64,000 nt of DNA from Microbacterium sp. (GCF_031178445.1 NZ_JAPSIY010000009.1:1-64000), one strand, 5' to 3'. Positions 45,106 to 57,000 are shown, counted from the first letter of the stretch. The notes: a model not told the origin generated them from the sequence alone. Program-made: numbers and translations.

Positions 45106-45882
45106 GTGATCGACAAGCAGTGGCCGTCCGCCGCAGAAGCGGTCTCGGACATCCCCGACGGTGCGTCCATCGCCGTCGGCGGGTTCGGCCTGTCCGGTAA
45201 CCCGATGGCGCTGATCGAAGCCCTGCACGCCCAAGGCACCGGTGACCTCAGCGTGGTGAGCAACAACTGCGGGGTGGACGACTGGGGCCTCGGGATACTG
45301 CTCGCCTCGACGCGGATCCGCAAGATGACCTCGTCGTACGTGGGGGAGAACAAGGAGTTCGAGCGACAGTTCCTCGAGGGCGACCTCGAGCTCGAGCTCA
45401 CACCGCAGGGCACGCTTGCCGAGAAGCTGCGCGCCGGAGGCGCCGGGATCGCGGCGTTCTTCACGCAGACCGGCGTCGGCACTCAGGTGGCCGAAGGCGG
45501 ACTTCCGCGCAGGTACGACCCCGACGGCAGCATCGCGATCGCATCGCCGGTGAAGGAGGTGCGCACGTTCGAACACCGAGGAGAGCAGCGGGAGTTCGTA
45601 CTGGAGGAGTCGATCACGACCGACTACGCCCTCGTGCACGCCGTGGCGGGCGACCGGCACGGCAACCTCGTCTTCAACAAAGCCGCCAGGAACTTCAACC
45701 CGCTCGCCGCGATGGCGGGCCGGGTGTGCATCGTGCAGGTCGAGAAGCTCGTCGAACCCGGGGAGATCGATCCCGATCGGGTTCACCTGCCGGGAGTGTA
45801 CGTGCATCGCATCGTCGAGGTCGGCAGCGCCATCGAGAAGCGCATCGAACGGCGCACCGTGCGCAGCAGCGAAGGAGACTGA
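45106..45882 (+). CDS. scoA: 3-oxoacid CoA-transferase subunit A
   Basis: A 258-residue alpha subunit of a family-I CoA-transferase: [20 protein letters not shown] and the [15 protein letters not shown] region, ending [23 protein letters not shown] 45106 is preceded by AAGGAG at 45094-45099. With subunit B and a thiolase downstream it most likely activates acetoacetate with succinyl-CoA; 3-oxoadipate (PcaIJ) is the alternative. Confidence 0.88.
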   Translation: MIDKQWPSAAEAVSDIPDGASIAVGGFGLSGNPMALIEALHAQGTGDLSVVSNNCGVDDWGLGILLASTRIRKMTSSYVGENKEFERQFLEGDLELELTPQGTLAEKLRAGGAGIAAFFTQTGVGTQVAEGGLPRRYDPDGSIAIASPVKEVRTFEHRGEQREFVLEESITTDYALVHAVAGDRHGNLVFNKAARNFNPLAAMAGRVCIVQVEKLVEPGEIDPDRVHLPGVYVHRIVEVGSAIEKRIERRTVRSSEGD

Positions 45883-45883
45883 C

Positions 45884-46537
45884 ATGGCGCTCACCCGCGA
45901 TCAGATGGCAGCCCGCGCGGCCCGCGAGCTCAGCGACGGCTCGTACGTGAATCTCGGCATCGGACTGCCGACGCTGGTCCCCAACCACGTGCCTGACGGG
46001 GTCACGGTCGTACTGCAGTCGGAGAACGGCATCCTCGGCGTCGGTCCGTACCCGACCGAGGAGCACGTCGATCCAGACCTGATCAACGCAGGCAAGGAGA
46101 CGGTCACCGTTCTTCCCGGCGCCGCCTACTTCGACTCCGCGACGAGCTTCGGGATGATCCGCGGCGGCAAGATCGACGCGGCCATTCTCGGCGCCATGCA
46201 GGTGTCGGCATTCGGCGACCTGGCGAACTGGATGATCCCCGGCAAGATGGTGAAGGGCCCGGGCGGCGCCATGGACCTCGTACACGGTGCGGGCCGGGTC
46301 ATCGTGCTGATGGAGCACGTGGCCAAGGACGGCTCCGCGAAGATCGTGAACGAATGCTCACTTCCCCTCACCGGCAGGGGAGTGGTCGACAGGATCATCA
46401 CCGACCTCGCTGTGATCGATGTGACTTCCGATGGTCTGACGCTCGTCGAGACCGCGCCGGGCGTGTCGGTGCAGGACGTCGTCGACGCGACCGAGCCGGC
46501 GCTCATCGTGCCGGCGGCATTGAAGGAGGACTCATGA
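45884..46537 (+). CDS. scoB: 3-oxoacid CoA-transferase subunit B
   Basis: A 217-residue beta subunit with the catalytic glutamate E47 in [11 protein letters not shown] and the loop [20 protein letters not shown]. It starts one base after subunit A and overlaps the thiolase start by 4 nt, so all three are co-translated. Confidence 0.9.
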   Translation: MALTRDQMAARAARELSDGSYVNLGIGLPTLVPNHVPDGVTVVLQSENGILGVGPYPTEEHVDPDLINAGKETVTVLPGAAYFDSATSFGMIRGGKIDAAILGAMQVSAFGDLANWMIPGKMVKGPGGAMDLVHGAGRVIVLMEHVAKDGSAKIVNECSLPLTGRGVVDRIITDLAVIDVTSDGLTLVETAPGVSVQDVVDATEPALIVPAALKEDS

Positions 46538-47712
46538 GCGACATCGTCATCGTGGCAGCGGCACGAACGCCGCAGGGGCGGCTCAAGGGACAGCTGGCTC
46601 CGTTCACCGCCCCGCAGCTCGGCGCTTTCGCGATCCGCGGTGCCCTCGAGCAGGCCGCTGTCGACCCCACTGAGGTCGACGCCGTCATCATGGGGCAGGT
46701 GCTGGCGGCCGGGTCCGGGCAGAACGCCGCTCGTCAGGCCGCGGTCGGAGCCGGCATCGGCTGGGACGTTCCGGCGAGCTCGGTCAACAAGGTCTGCCTC
46801 TCGGGGCTGACCGCGGTCATCGACGCTGCGCGGATGATCCGCACCGGCGACGCCATCACAGTCGTGGCGGGGGGCATGGAATCCATGACCAGGGCGCCGC
46901 ACCTGCTGGTGGGTTCGCGCGACGGCTGGACCTACGGCAGTGTCGAGGTGCTCGATCACATGGCCTACGACGGCCTCACCGACGCGTACGACCGCGAGAG
47001 CATGGGCGCGTCGACCGAGCGGCACAACCCGCGTTACGAGATGACGCGTGAGCTGCAGGACGAGGTCGCGGCCCGCTCGCACCAGCGCGCTGCGGCAGGG
47101 CAGCGGGATGGCGTCTTCGACGCGGAGATCGTCCCCGTGACGGTGCCGCAGCGAAAGGGCGATCCGATCGTGCTGACGGCAGACGAGGGCGTGCGCCCTG
47201 AGACGACTGTGCAGACTCTGGCGGGACTGCGACCCGCATTCTCCGAGGGAGGGAGCATCACGGCCGGGAACTCCTCGCAGATCTCCGACGGCGCCTCGGC
47301 GGTGGTGGTCACCACCCGCGAGAACGCCGAGACGAAGGGTTGGCCGGTGCTGGCTGTCATCGGTGCCAGTGGACAGACGGCAGGGCCCGACAACTCTCTG
47401 CAGGCGCAACCCGCTCGCGCCATCGAGCGCGCGCTCCAGAAGCAGGGCATCGACGTCACCAGGCTCGATCTGGTCGAGATCAACGAGGCGTTCGGCGCCG
47501 TCGTCGCACGTTCCCAGCGGGAGCTCTCGCTCGGCGCCGACATCGTCAACATCCACGGGGGCGGTATCGCGATCGGTCATCCGATCGGTGCGAGCGGGGC
47601 ACGACTCGTCGTGCACCTCGCGCATGAGCTGGCACGACGCGGCACCGGCACAGCGGTCGCCGCGTTGTGCGGCGGCGGCGGGCAGGGTGAAGCGCTCGTC
47701 CTCACTCGCTGA
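46534..47712 (+). CDS. Acetyl-CoA C-acetyltransferase (thiolase)
   Basis: A 392-residue thiolase. Nucleophile C88 ([12 protein letters not shown]), the basic His in [19 protein letters not shown] and the second Cys in [13 protein letters not shown] are present. The sequence is closer to acetoacetyl-CoA thiolases than to 3-oxoadipyl-CoA thiolase, so the operon would convert acetoacetate to two acetyl-CoA. ATG 46534 is inside the scoB stop. Confidence 0.9.
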   Translation: MSDIVIVAAARTPQGRLKGQLAPFTAPQLGAFAIRGALEQAAVDPTEVDAVIMGQVLAAGSGQNAARQAAVGAGIGWDVPASSVNKVCLSGLTAVIDAARMIRTGDAITVVAGGMESMTRAPHLLVGSRDGWTYGSVEVLDHMAYDGLTDAYDRESMGASTERHNPRYEMTRELQDEVAARSHQRAAAGQRDGVFDAEIVPVTVPQRKGDPIVLTADEGVRPETTVQTLAGLRPAFSEGGSITAGNSSQISDGASAVVVTTRENAETKGWPVLAVIGASGQTAGPDNSLQAQPARAIERALQKQGIDVTRLDLVEINEAFGAVVARSQRELSLGADIVNIHGGGIAIGHPIGASGARLVVHLAHELARRGTGTAVAALCGGGGQGEALVLTR

Positions 47713-47741
47713 GGGGAGAAAGCGCGCGCCAGCTGGGGGGC

Positions 47742-48020
47742 TCAGCGCTCGTTTGAGATGCGGCGCACCTCATCACGCCGCTTCTCGCGCATCTCGCGCT
47801 TGTCGGGCTTCGGCGCGAACGGGGAGTCCATGGCGACCGGAAGCCCGCGCTCCTGCCGGCGCAGATCCTTGACCGCGCCGATTGCGAGGGCGAAGGTGAT
47901 GGCCCAGCTGATCCAGCCCAACGCCGCACGCCACGTGATCGGCTTGCCGCGTGTGCCGCGCAGCAGAGCGTAGCCAGTGCTGATGGCGCTGAAGAGTCCG
48001 GTGCGAAGGATGTAGCGCAT
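47742..48020 (-). CDS. Small membrane protein of unknown function
   Basis: A 92-residue protein with one clear hydrophobic helix (about 31-50) preceded by a weakly amphipathic segment, and a basic charged tail (KPDKREMREKRRDEVRRI). TAGCGT at 48027-48032 ends 6 nt before the ATG. No family recognised. Confidence 0.7.
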   Translation of the reverse strand: MRYILRTGLFSAISTGYALLRGTRGKPITWRAALGWISWAITFALAIGAVKDLRRQERGLPVAMDSPFAPKPDKREMREKRRDEVRRISNER

Positions 48021-48157
48021 GCCCCCACGCTACCTGAGGGCACCCAGCTGCCTCGGGTAGGGTTGACAGACGTACAACTGTGTATCTACCGGCCGTCGGC
48101 TCCCCGACGGACAGCGGCGGCACCCTACCCCGCGCCTCCACGTCGCGCGCGAGAGCC

Positions 48158-49384
48158 ATGACACAGACACTTTCCACTTCTCCGAGCCTGCTGCGCCTGG
48201 CAGGGCTACCGTATTTCGTGATCGCGTTCGTCGCGCGGTTGCCGTTCGCCATGATGGTCGTCGGCGTGCTGACAGTCGTCGTCTCGGCTCGTGGCTCGCT
48301 GTCGCTCGGAGGCCTCACGTCGGCGGCCGTCGGTCTCGGCACGGCGCTGATCGGACCCTTCCTCGGAGCAGCCGCCGATCGCTTCGGGCAGAGGCGCGTG
48401 CTGACGGCCGCCGCTGTACTCAACGCGACCATGCTGGCGGTCTTCGCCGCAGTGGTCTACAGTCCGGCCGCGGATCCGCTGGTGCTGCTCTCCGCCTTCG
48501 CGATCGGCGCGACCGCGCCGCAGGTCTCACCGATGTCGCGATCCCGACTGGTGACGATCATCGACGAGCGGATGCCCTCCGCGCAGCACGAGCGAACCAC
48601 CTCGGCGACCATGTCCTACGAGTCCGCCGCCGACGAGACCGTCTTCGTCTTCGGTCCCTTCCTGGTCGGTGCTCTCGCATCGCTGATCGCCCCGTGGGCG
48701 CCGATCGTCGCGGCCGCACTCCTCACTCTGTTCTTCGTCGGCGCGTTCGCGCTGCATCCGACCGGCCGCCATGTGTCCGTCACCCGCGACGGTTCGGGCG
48801 CCGCGCCGTCATCGGCCTCCGAGCTGTTCCGGCCGGCGCTGCTGGTCGTGGTGGTCGGAATCACAGGCGTCGGGCTGTTCTTCGGCGCAGCGCTGACCTC
48901 GCTGACGGCCTTCATGGCCGACCTCGGCTCTGCAGAGCAGGCAGGGCTCTTGTACGGCGTGATGGGCATCGGGTCGGCGATACTCGCGCTCGGGGTCGCC
49001 TGGCTCCCGCCGCGGTTCAGCCTCAGGGCACGCTGGCTCGTCTTCGGCGGGATCCTGCTGGCAGGCTCCCTGCTGTTCGCCACGGCATCGACCGTCGCCG
49101 GGATGCTCCTGGCGCTCGCGCTGCTGGGCATCGGCGTCGGGCCGACGCTGGTGTCGCTGTACAGCCTGGCGGCCGCGCGCAGTCCACTCGGTCGTTCGGC
49201 GACGGTGATGACGATGCTCGGATCCGGTGTCGTCGTCGGTCAATCGATCGCTGCGGCGGTCACCGGAGACCTGGCCGAGAGCACCAGCACCGGCGCCGCG
49301 CTGCTGATGCCGCTCGTCGCCTCGGCGGTCGTCGTGGCGGCAGGAGTCGGCAACTGGATGCTGACACCGCGCCCGCAGCGGTGA
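48158..49384 (+). CDS. MFS transporter
   Basis: A 408-residue 12-helix major facilitator (LPYFVIAFVARLPFAMMVVG at the start, FLGAAADRFGQRRVLTAAA motif A). It resembles poorly characterised actinobacterial exporters. ATG 48158 chosen; an in-frame earlier start would add 26 residues without hydrophobic character. TTGACA at 48063-48068 followed by TACA-N4-TGTA suggests a regulated promoter, with no regulator gene adjacent. Confidence 0.85.
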   Translation: MTQTLSTSPSLLRLAGLPYFVIAFVARLPFAMMVVGVLTVVVSARGSLSLGGLTSAAVGLGTALIGPFLGAAADRFGQRRVLTAAAVLNATMLAVFAAVVYSPAADPLVLLSAFAIGATAPQVSPMSRSRLVTIIDERMPSAQHERTTSATMSYESAADETVFVFGPFLVGALASLIAPWAPIVAAALLTLFFVGAFALHPTGRHVSVTRDGSGAAPSSASELFRPALLVVVVGITGVGLFFGAALTSLTAFMADLGSAEQAGLLYGVMGIGSAILALGVAWLPPRFSLRARWLVFGGILLAGSLLFATASTVAGMLLALALLGIGVGPTLVSLYSLAAARSPLGRSATVMTMLGSGVVVGQSIAAAVTGDLAESTSTGAALLMPLVASAVVVAAGVGNWMLTPRPQR

Positions 49385-49499
49385 GGGCCGGACCGCACGC
49401 CTCATACCGCCCTTGCCACCCTCCATGCCTTCAGCGCAAGCCCGGGGCCCTGGCGGTGCGCGATCGGTAGCCTGGGAGCTCAGAGCCAAGAGGAGTTCC

Positions 49500-50912
49500 A
49501 TGACCGCCGCTGAGTTCGTCGTCGTCGCCAACCGCCTGCCCGTCGACCGGGTCGTGACCGTAGACGGGGAGGAGACATGGCGCACGTCTCCAGGAGGGCT
49601 GGTCGCCGCACTCGAACCGATGATGCGTACGGCGAAAGGCGCCTGGGTGGGCTGGGCAGGGCAGGCCGACCTGTCGCTGGAGCCCTTCGAGGCGGGCGGC
49701 ATCCGGCTCGTGCCAGTGCCGCTGAGCGAGCAGGAGGTGGCCGAGTACTACGAAGGCTTCTCGAACGACACGATCTGGCCGCTGTACCACGACGTGATCG
49801 CGCCGCCGGCCTACCACCGCGAATGGTGGGAGGCCTACATGAGCGTGAACCGACGCTTCGCGGAAGCGGCTGCGGATGCCGTCGCGCCGGGAGGCACGGT
49901 GTGGGTGCACGACTACCAGCTGCAGCTTGTCCCCGAGATGGTGCGCGCCCTGCGTCCCGATGTCGTCATCGGGTACTTCCACCACATCCCCTTTCCCGCT
50001 CACAGCCTCTACGCCCAGCTGCCGTGGCGCGATCAGGTGTTGCGAGGCCTGCTCGGCGCGGACGTGATCGGGTTCCAGCGGGCTCAGGACACCGCGAACT
50101 TCCTCGCCGCGGTCAAGCGTCGCCTGGGGTACGAGGTCAAATCCTCCTCTGTGTCGCTGCCAGAGGGCCGTCGCACCGTCGCGAGAGCCTTCCCGATCTC
50201 CATCGACACCGCCCCCTACCGGGAACTCGCACAGCGACCGGACATCCGGGCGCGCGCGGCCGAGATACGCGAGGGCCTCGGCAACCCGAAGAAGGTCCTG
50301 CTCGGTGTCGACCGGCTCGATTACACGAAGGGCATCGGGCACCGCATCAAGGCCTTCGGAGAGCTGCTCGATCAGGGGCGCGTGTCGGTCGAGGACGTCA
50401 CCTTCGTGCAGGTCGCCAGCCCCAGCCGCGAGCGCGTCGACGCCTACGTCCATCTGCGTGACGAGATCGAACTCGCGATCGGCCGGATCGACGGCGACCA
50501 CGACACGCTCGGGCATACGGCGATCCGCTACCTGCACCACGGCTTCCCCCGAGAGGAGATGGTCGCGATGTATCTGGCGGCGGACGTGATGCTCGTGACG
50601 GCGCTGCGTGACGGAATGAACCTCGTGGCGAAGGAGTACGTCGCCACGCGGGCCGACAATCGCGGCGTCCTGGTGCTCAGCGAGTTCACGGGGGCGGCCG
50701 ACGAGCTGCGGCAGGCCGTGCGCGTCAATCCACACGACATCGAGGGGCTCAAGGACGCGATCATGACCGCGATCGAGATGCCGGCGGCCGAGCAGGGCAA
50801 GCGCATGCGCTCGCTGCGCAAGCGGGTGCTCGAGAACGACGTGGACGCGTGGTCCAGCTCATTCCTCCGTGCGCTCGAAACCGCCCGCCACGACCGTGCG
50901 GCCCGTGCCTGA
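49500..50912 (+). CDS. otsA: alpha,alpha-Trehalose-phosphate synthase (UDP-forming)
   Basis: A 470-residue GT20 glycosyltransferase joining glucose to glucose-6-phosphate. Diagnostic blocks: VVANRLPVDR, the Gly-rich TSPGGLVAAL, HDYQLQLVPEMVRALRP, YFHHIPFPAHSLY, GVDRLDYTKGI and ALRDGMNLVAKEY. ATG at 49500 has AGAGGAG before it; TAGCCT at 49468-49473 is the likely -10. The phosphatase otsB follows. Confidence 0.95.
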   Translation: MTAAEFVVVANRLPVDRVVTVDGEETWRTSPGGLVAALEPMMRTAKGAWVGWAGQADLSLEPFEAGGIRLVPVPLSEQEVAEYYEGFSNDTIWPLYHDVIAPPAYHREWWEAYMSVNRRFAEAAADAVAPGGTVWVHDYQLQLVPEMVRALRPDVVIGYFHHIPFPAHSLYAQLPWRDQVLRGLLGADVIGFQRAQDTANFLAAVKRRLGYEVKSSSVSLPEGRRTVARAFPISIDTAPYRELAQRPDIRARAAEIREGLGNPKKVLLGVDRLDYTKGIGHRIKAFGELLDQGRVSVEDVTFVQVASPSRERVDAYVHLRDEIELAIGRIDGDHDTLGHTAIRYLHHGFPREEMVAMYLAADVMLVTALRDGMNLVAKEYVATRADNRGVLVLSEFTGAADELRQAVRVNPHDIEGLKDAIMTAIEMPAAEQGKRMRSLRKRVLENDVDAWSSSFLRALETARHDRAARA

Positions 50913-50946
50913 GACAAGCCGTACGCGGAAGGAACGAGGAGCAGAC

Positions 50947-51750
50947 GTGACCAGAGAGTGGAACCCGGAGACATCTGACGATGCCGTCCTCGCGATCGCA
51001 CGCACGCCCCGCCTCGTGATCGCTCTCGACTTCGACGGCACGGTCTCAGAGCTGGTCCCCGATCCCATGGCGGCGCGCGCGGTCCCGGAGGTCGCCGATG
51101 CGCTGGCCGCGCTCTCGGTGCTGCCGGACACCACCGTCGCCTTCGTCTCGGGGCGCAGCCTGGTGCATCTGCGCGAGATCGCCGAACACGACGACGACTC
51201 GCCGATCGCGCTCGCCGGCTCGCACGGGGCGCAGTACTGGTTTCCGGGCGAGGGGGAGGCGGACAGCGCCGACCTCGCCGATGCGGAAGGCGACGGTCTG
51301 CGCGGGGCGCTCTCCGATGAGATCGAGAAGCTGCTCGGCGACTTCCCCGGGATGCGCCTGGAGCGCAAGACGCTCGGGATCGGCATCCACGGCCGCCGCG
51401 CGGATTCCGTGGTGGAGCAGCGGGCGTTCGCGGCAGTGGACGAGGTGATGGCACAGCGAGCCGGACACTGGCGGCGTCGTGTCGGCGACCGGATCCTGGA
51501 GTACTCGTACCGCCATGAGGGCAAGGACTCGGCCATCGCGCGCCTGCGCGAGAGGTTCGGCGCCGACGGCATTCTCTTCGCCGGCGACGACGTCACCGAT
51601 GAGGACGCCCTGCGAGCGCTCGGCCCCGGGGATCTCGGCGTCAGGGTGGGGCCGGGAGAGACTGCGGCGACGCTGCGTGTGGACTCCCCACAGAAGATGG
51701 CCGCGCTCCTGGGTGTCATCGCGACGGAACGGGCGTCGCAGCGGGAATAG
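50947..51750 (+). CDS. otsB: Trehalose-6-phosphate phosphatase
   Basis: A 267-residue HAD phosphatase completing trehalose synthesis. The nucleophile motif DFDGT is at 28-32, then VSGRSLVHLREI, GSHGAQYW and GDDVTDEDAL. GTG 50947 lies 34 nt after otsA with GAGGAG before it. Its TAG stop is the first half of the ilvD -10 box. Confidence 0.94.
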   Translation: MTREWNPETSDDAVLAIARTPRLVIALDFDGTVSELVPDPMAARAVPEVADALAALSVLPDTTVAFVSGRSLVHLREIAEHDDDSPIALAGSHGAQYWFPGEGEADSADLADAEGDGLRGALSDEIEKLLGDFPGMRLERKTLGIGIHGRRADSVVEQRAFAAVDEVMAQRAGHWRRRVGDRILEYSYRHEGKDSAIARLRERFGADGILFAGDDVTDEDALRALGPGDLGVRVGPGETAATLRVDSPQKMAALLGVIATERASQRE

Positions 51751-51753
51751 ACT
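51748..51753 (+). promoter_or_regulatory. ilvD -10 box overlapping the otsB stop
   Basis: TAGACT ends 6 nt before the ilvD ATG; its TAG is the in-frame stop codon of otsB. ilvD is therefore probably leaderless and its promoter is embedded in the otsB end. Confidence 0.7.
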
Positions 51754-51759
51754 TCCGTC

Positions 51760-53493
51760 ATGTCCTCTCACGAAGCCTCCACCGGCGCGCCCGGCGCCTC
51801 CGCTGACATAGACATCAAGCCCCGCAGCCGCGTCGTCACCGACGGCATCGAGGCGACCACCTCCCGCGGGATGCTTCGCGCCGTCGGGATGGGCGACGCC
51901 GACTGGGACAAGCCGCAGATCGGCATCGCCTCGAGCTGGAACGAGATCACCCCCTGCAACCTGAGCCTCGATCGGCTCGCGCAGGGCGCGAAGGAGGGCG
52001 TGCACTCCGGCGGCGGCTATCCGCTGCAGTTCGGCACCATCTCGGTCTCGGACGGCATCTCCATGGGGCACGAGGGCATGCACTTCTCGCTCGTCTCGCG
52101 CGAGGTCATCGCGGACTCCGTCGAGACCGTGATCATGGCCGAGCGCCTAGACGGCACCGTCCTGCTGGCCGGCTGCGACAAGTCGATCCCCGGCATGCTC
52201 ATGGCGAGCGCGCGTCTGGGCCTGTCGAGCGTGTTCCTCTACGCCGGGTCGATCGCACCCGGCTGGGTGAAGCTCTCTGACGGCACCGAGAAGGACATCA
52301 CCATCATCGACTCCTTCGAGGGCGTCGGCGCCTGTCGGGCCGGTCGGATGTCCGAGGAGGACCTGAAGCGCATCGAATGCGCATTCGCTCCCGGTGAGGG
52401 CGCCTGCGGCGGCATGTACACGGCGAACACGATGGCGTCAGTGGCCGAGGCGCTCGGCCTCAGCCTGCCGGGCTCGGCAGCTCCGCCGTCTGCCGACCGC
52501 CGTCGCGACTACTACGCCCACCGCTCGGGCGAGGCCGTGGTGAACTTGCTGCGTCAGGGCATCACCACGAAGGACATCCTCACCAAGGAGTCGTTCGAGA
52601 ACGCGATCGCGCTGGCGATGGCGCTCGGGGGTTCCACCAACGTCGTGCTTCACCTGCTCGCCATCGCGCGAGAGGCCGAGATCGAGCTGAGCCTGCACGA
52701 CTTCAACCGCATCGGCGACAAGACGCCGCACATCGCCGACATGAAGCCGTTCGGCAAGTACGTGATGAACGACGTCGACCGGCACGGCGGGATCCCGGTG
52801 ATCATGAAGGCCATGCTGGATGAGGGGCTCATCCACGGCGATGCCCTCACCGTGACCGGCAAGACCGTCGCCGAGAACCTGCGCGAGCTGAACCCCGACC
52901 CGATCGACGGCGAGGTCATCCACACCTTCGACAACCCGATCCACGCCTCCGGGGGTATCACGATCCTGCACGGTTCGCTGGCGCCCGAGGGAGCCGTCGT
53001 GAAGTCGGCCGGCTTCGACGCCGACGTCTTCGAGGGCCCTGCCCGCGTCTTCGAGCGCGAGCGCGCCGCCATGGACGCGCTGGCCGCGGGCGAGATCAAC
53101 GCGGGCGACGTGGTGGTGATCCGCTACGAGGGGCCCAAGGGAGGCCCCGGCATGCGCGAGATGCTCGCGATCACCGGCGCCATCAAGGGCGCGGGGCTCG
53201 GAAAAGATGTACTACTCTTGACAGACGGACGATTCTCAGGCGGCACAACCGGCCTGTGCATCGGCCACATAGCACCCGAAGCGGTGGACGCTGGTCCCAT
53301 CGCCTTCGTGCGCGATGGTGATCTGATACGGGTCGATATCGCGGCTCGCTCCCTCGAGCTACTCGTCGAGGAGGCAGAGCTGGACTCCCGCCGCTCCGGC
53401 TGGGAGCCCCTTCCTCCGCGCTATACCCGTGGCGTCCTTGCCAAGTACTCCCGTCTCGTGCGCTCTGCAGCAGAGGGCGCGACGACCGGTTGA
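51760..53493 (+). CDS. ilvD: Dihydroxy-acid dehydratase
   Basis: A 577-residue Fe-S dehydratase of isoleucine/valine synthesis. Cluster cysteines lie in [12 protein letters not shown] and [12 protein letters not shown], the catalytic serine in [13 protein letters not shown]. Around that last block, 53206-53283, the codons change to A-ending and TTG/CTA types that are rare in this genome although the protein stays canonical. Leaderless start (TAGACT). Confidence 0.96.
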   Translation: MSSHEASTGAPGASADIDIKPRSRVVTDGIEATTSRGMLRAVGMGDADWDKPQIGIASSWNEITPCNLSLDRLAQGAKEGVHSGGGYPLQFGTISVSDGISMGHEGMHFSLVSREVIADSVETVIMAERLDGTVLLAGCDKSIPGMLMASARLGLSSVFLYAGSIAPGWVKLSDGTEKDITIIDSFEGVGACRAGRMSEEDLKRIECAFAPGEGACGGMYTANTMASVAEALGLSLPGSAAPPSADRRRDYYAHRSGEAVVNLLRQGITTKDILTKESFENAIALAMALGGSTNVVLHLLAIAREAEIELSLHDFNRIGDKTPHIADMKPFGKYVMNDVDRHGGIPVIMKAMLDEGLIHGDALTVTGKTVAENLRELNPDPIDGEVIHTFDNPIHASGGITILHGSLAPEGAVVKSAGFDADVFEGPARVFERERAAMDALAAGEINAGDVVVIRYEGPKGGPGMREMLAITGAIKGAGLGKDVLLLTDGRFSGGTTGLCIGHIAPEAVDAGPIAFVRDGDLIRVDIAARSLELLVEEAELDSRRSGWEPLPPRYTRGVLAKYSRLVRSAAEGATTG

Positions 53494-53555
53494 GTACCGC
53501 ATCCGCCTTCTCCGGCGGAATGCTCCGACTCCGATCGATCACCTAGGAAAGAGAC

Positions 53556-55361
53556 ATGACTCCTCCTGACACCGCTCCGGCCGTGCCGCGGCCTCCCGCA
53601 AGACCCGCCGCCGCTCCCGAGATCTCGGGCGCGGAGGCGGTCGTCCGGTCGCTCGAGAACCTCGGTGTGACCGACGTGTTCGGTCTTCCCGGCGGCGCCA
53701 TCATGCCGGTCTACGACCCGCTCATGGACGCCTCCGGACTGCGGCACATCCTCGTGCGTCACGAGCAGGGAGCCGGCCACGCCGCCGAGGGCTACGCATC
53801 GGCGTCAGGCAGAGTCGGCGTGTGCATCGCGACTTCGGGTCCGGGCGCGACCAACCTCGTCACCGCGATCGCCGACGCGTACATGGACTCCGTGCCGCTG
53901 GTCGCGATCACCGGACAGGTGTTCTCGACGCTGATGGGCACGGATGCGTTCCAGGAGGCCGACATCGTCGGCATCACGATGCCGATCACCAAGCACTCTT
54001 TCCTGGTGAAGGATGCCGCTGACATCCCCGGTGCCATCGCCGCGGCGTTCGAGATCGCGTCGACCGGCCGCCCCGGCCCCGTGCTCGTCGACATCACCAA
54101 GGACGCGCAGCAGAACGTCGTGCCGTTCGTCTGGCCGCCGAAGATCGACCTGCCCGGCTATCGTCCGGTGACGAAGGCGCACGGCAAGCAGATCCAGGCG
54201 GCGGCGAACCTGCTCGCGGAGTCGAGCAAGCCGGTGCTGTACGTCGGAGGAGGTGTGATCCGCGGCGGCGCGTCGGCGGAACTGCGCACGCTCGCGGAGT
54301 CGACGGGGGCGCCGGTGGTCACCACGCTCATGGCTCGAGGCGCGTTCCCCGACTCGCACCCGCAGCACCTCGGCATGCCGGGCATGCACGGAACCGTGCC
54401 CGCGGTGCTGGCCCTGCAGGAGGCTGATCTGATCGTGTCGCTCGGCGCGCGCTTCGACGACAGGGTCACAGGCAAGGCCTCGCTGTTCGCGCCCAACGCG
54501 AAGGTCGTGCACGTCGACATCGACCCGGCCGAGATCTCGAAGATCCGCACTGCGGACGTGCCGATCGTGGGCGACGTGCGCGATGTGCTCGTCGACCTCG
54601 ACACCGCCTATCGTGGCGTCGCGGCGGGGAGCAGGACGGACATCGAGGAGTGGTGGTCGTACCTCGACGGGCTGCGCGCCGAGTTCCCGCTCGGCTACGC
54701 GCCGACCGACGACGGCCTGCTGGCACCGCAGTACGTGATCCAGCGCATCGGCGAGCTCACAGGCCCTGACGCCGTGTACGCCGCCGGCGTCGGACAGCAT
54801 CAGATGTGGGCAGCCCAGTTCATCAAGTACGAGAGACCCAACTCCTGGCTGAACTCCGGGGGAGCGGGCACCATGGGCTACTCGGTGCCGGCGGCGATGG
54901 GTGCGAAGGTGGCCGAACCTGAGCGCGTCGTATGGGCCATCGACGGCGACGGATGCTTCCAGATGACCAACCAGGAGCTCGCCACCTGCGTCATCAACAA
55001 CATCCCGATCAAGGTCGCGATCATCAACAACTCGTCGCTGGGCATGGTGCGACAGTGGCAGACCCTCTTCTACGACGGGCGCCACTCCAACACCGACCTC
55101 AACACCGGCCACGGCACGGTGCGCATCCCCGACTTCGTCAAGCTCGCCGAGGCCTACGGATGCCTGGCGCTGCGCGTGGAGACCGAGGATCAGGTCGACG
55201 CGGCCATCCAGACCGCGCTGGAGACCAACGACCGGCCCGTGGTGATCGACTTCGTCGTGAGCGCGGAGGCCATGGTGTGGCCGATGGTCCCCCAGGGTGT
55301 GAGCAACAGCTATGTCCAGTACGCGCGGGACCACGCGCCGGCCTTCGATCAGGAGGATTGA
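53556..55361 (+). CDS. ilvB: Acetolactate synthase, large (catalytic) subunit
   Basis: A 601-residue ThDP/FAD enzyme, first common step of valine and isoleucine synthesis. The ThDP motif is [15 protein letters not shown] followed by NN; the catalytic glutamate lies in [17 protein letters not shown] Pro/Ala-rich 25-residue N-terminus precedes the fold. Only 62 nt separate it from ilvD, with AGGAAAGAGAC as ribosome-binding site and no attenuator-like leader. Confidence 0.97.
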   Translation: MTPPDTAPAVPRPPARPAAAPEISGAEAVVRSLENLGVTDVFGLPGGAIMPVYDPLMDASGLRHILVRHEQGAGHAAEGYASASGRVGVCIATSGPGATNLVTAIADAYMDSVPLVAITGQVFSTLMGTDAFQEADIVGITMPITKHSFLVKDAADIPGAIAAAFEIASTGRPGPVLVDITKDAQQNVVPFVWPPKIDLPGYRPVTKAHGKQIQAAANLLAESSKPVLYVGGGVIRGGASAELRTLAESTGAPVVTTLMARGAFPDSHPQHLGMPGMHGTVPAVLALQEADLIVSLGARFDDRVTGKASLFAPNAKVVHVDIDPAEISKIRTADVPIVGDVRDVLVDLDTAYRGVAAGSRTDIEEWWSYLDGLRAEFPLGYAPTDDGLLAPQYVIQRIGELTGPDAVYAAGVGQHQMWAAQFIKYERPNSWLNSGGAGTMGYSVPAAMGAKVAEPERVVWAIDGDGCFQMTNQELATCVINNIPIKVAIINNSSLGMVRQWQTLFYDGRHSNTDLNTGHGTVRIPDFVKLAEAYGCLALRVETEDQVDAAIQTALETNDRPVVIDFVVSAEAMVWPMVPQGVSNSYVQYARDHAPAFDQED

Positions 55362-55364
55362 GCC

Positions 55365-55874
55365 ATGTCCACGCACGTGCTGAGCCTGCTGGTCGAGAAC
55401 ACGCCCGGCCTCCTGACCCGTGTCGCGGGGCTCTTCGCCCGGCGCGGCTTCAACATCGACTCCCTCGCCGTCGGCGTGACCGAGGTGCCGGGCATCTCGC
55501 GCATCACCGTGGTCGTCGACGTCGAGGAGCTGCCGCTCGAGCAGGTCACCAAGCAGCTGAACAAGCTGGTGAACGTCATCAAGATCGTCGAGCTCGAGCA
55601 GTCGACGTCGGTTCAGCGTGAGCACATGCTCATCAAGGTGCGCACCGACAACAGCACCCGCTCGAACGTGCTCGAGGTCGTGAACCTGTTCCGCGCATCG
55701 GTCGTCGACTACGCCCCTGATGCGCTGGTGATCGAGGTCACCGGCGACAAGGGCAAGGTCGACGCGCTCCTGCGCGCACTCGAGCCCTTCGGCATCAAGG
55801 AGCTCGCCCAGTCGGGCCTGCTCGCGATCGGCCGCGGCGGCAAGAGCATCACCGAACGCGTACTGCGCGGCTGA
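55365..55874 (+). CDS. ilvN: Acetolactate synthase, small (regulatory) subunit
   Basis: A 169-residue regulatory subunit conferring valine feedback inhibition. The N-terminal ACT domain starts HVLSLLVENTPGLLTRVAGL and the second half is the ALS C-terminal domain. It begins 3 nt after ilvB. Confidence 0.96.
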   Translation: MSTHVLSLLVENTPGLLTRVAGLFARRGFNIDSLAVGVTEVPGISRITVVVDVEELPLEQVTKQLNKLVNVIKIVELEQSTSVQREHMLIKVRTDNSTRSNVLEVVNLFRASVVDYAPDALVIEVTGDKGKVDALLRALEPFGIKELAQSGLLAIGRGGKSITERVLRG

Positions 55875-56957
<1,083 letters not shown>

Positions 56958-56968
56958 TCCCACGCAGC

Positions 56969-57000
56969 GAACGGGCGTCCCCTCTCGGGGGCGCCCGTTC
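56969..57000 (+). terminator. ilvBNC terminator
   Basis: 14-bp inverted repeat GAACGGGCGTCCCC / GGGGGCGCCCGTTC with one G-T wobble and a TCTC loop, 11 nt after the ilvC stop. Confidence 0.9.

Noticed and set aside
53218..53246. TTGACA inside ilvD as an internal promoter for ilvBNC.
   Set aside because: The hexamer is perfect but no TAnnnT lies 16-18 bp downstream.
53494..53555. Possible attenuator or leader peptide before ilvB.
   Set aside because: Only 62 nt are available after ilvD; there is no run of Val, Leu or Ile codons in a short frame and no competing hairpins.
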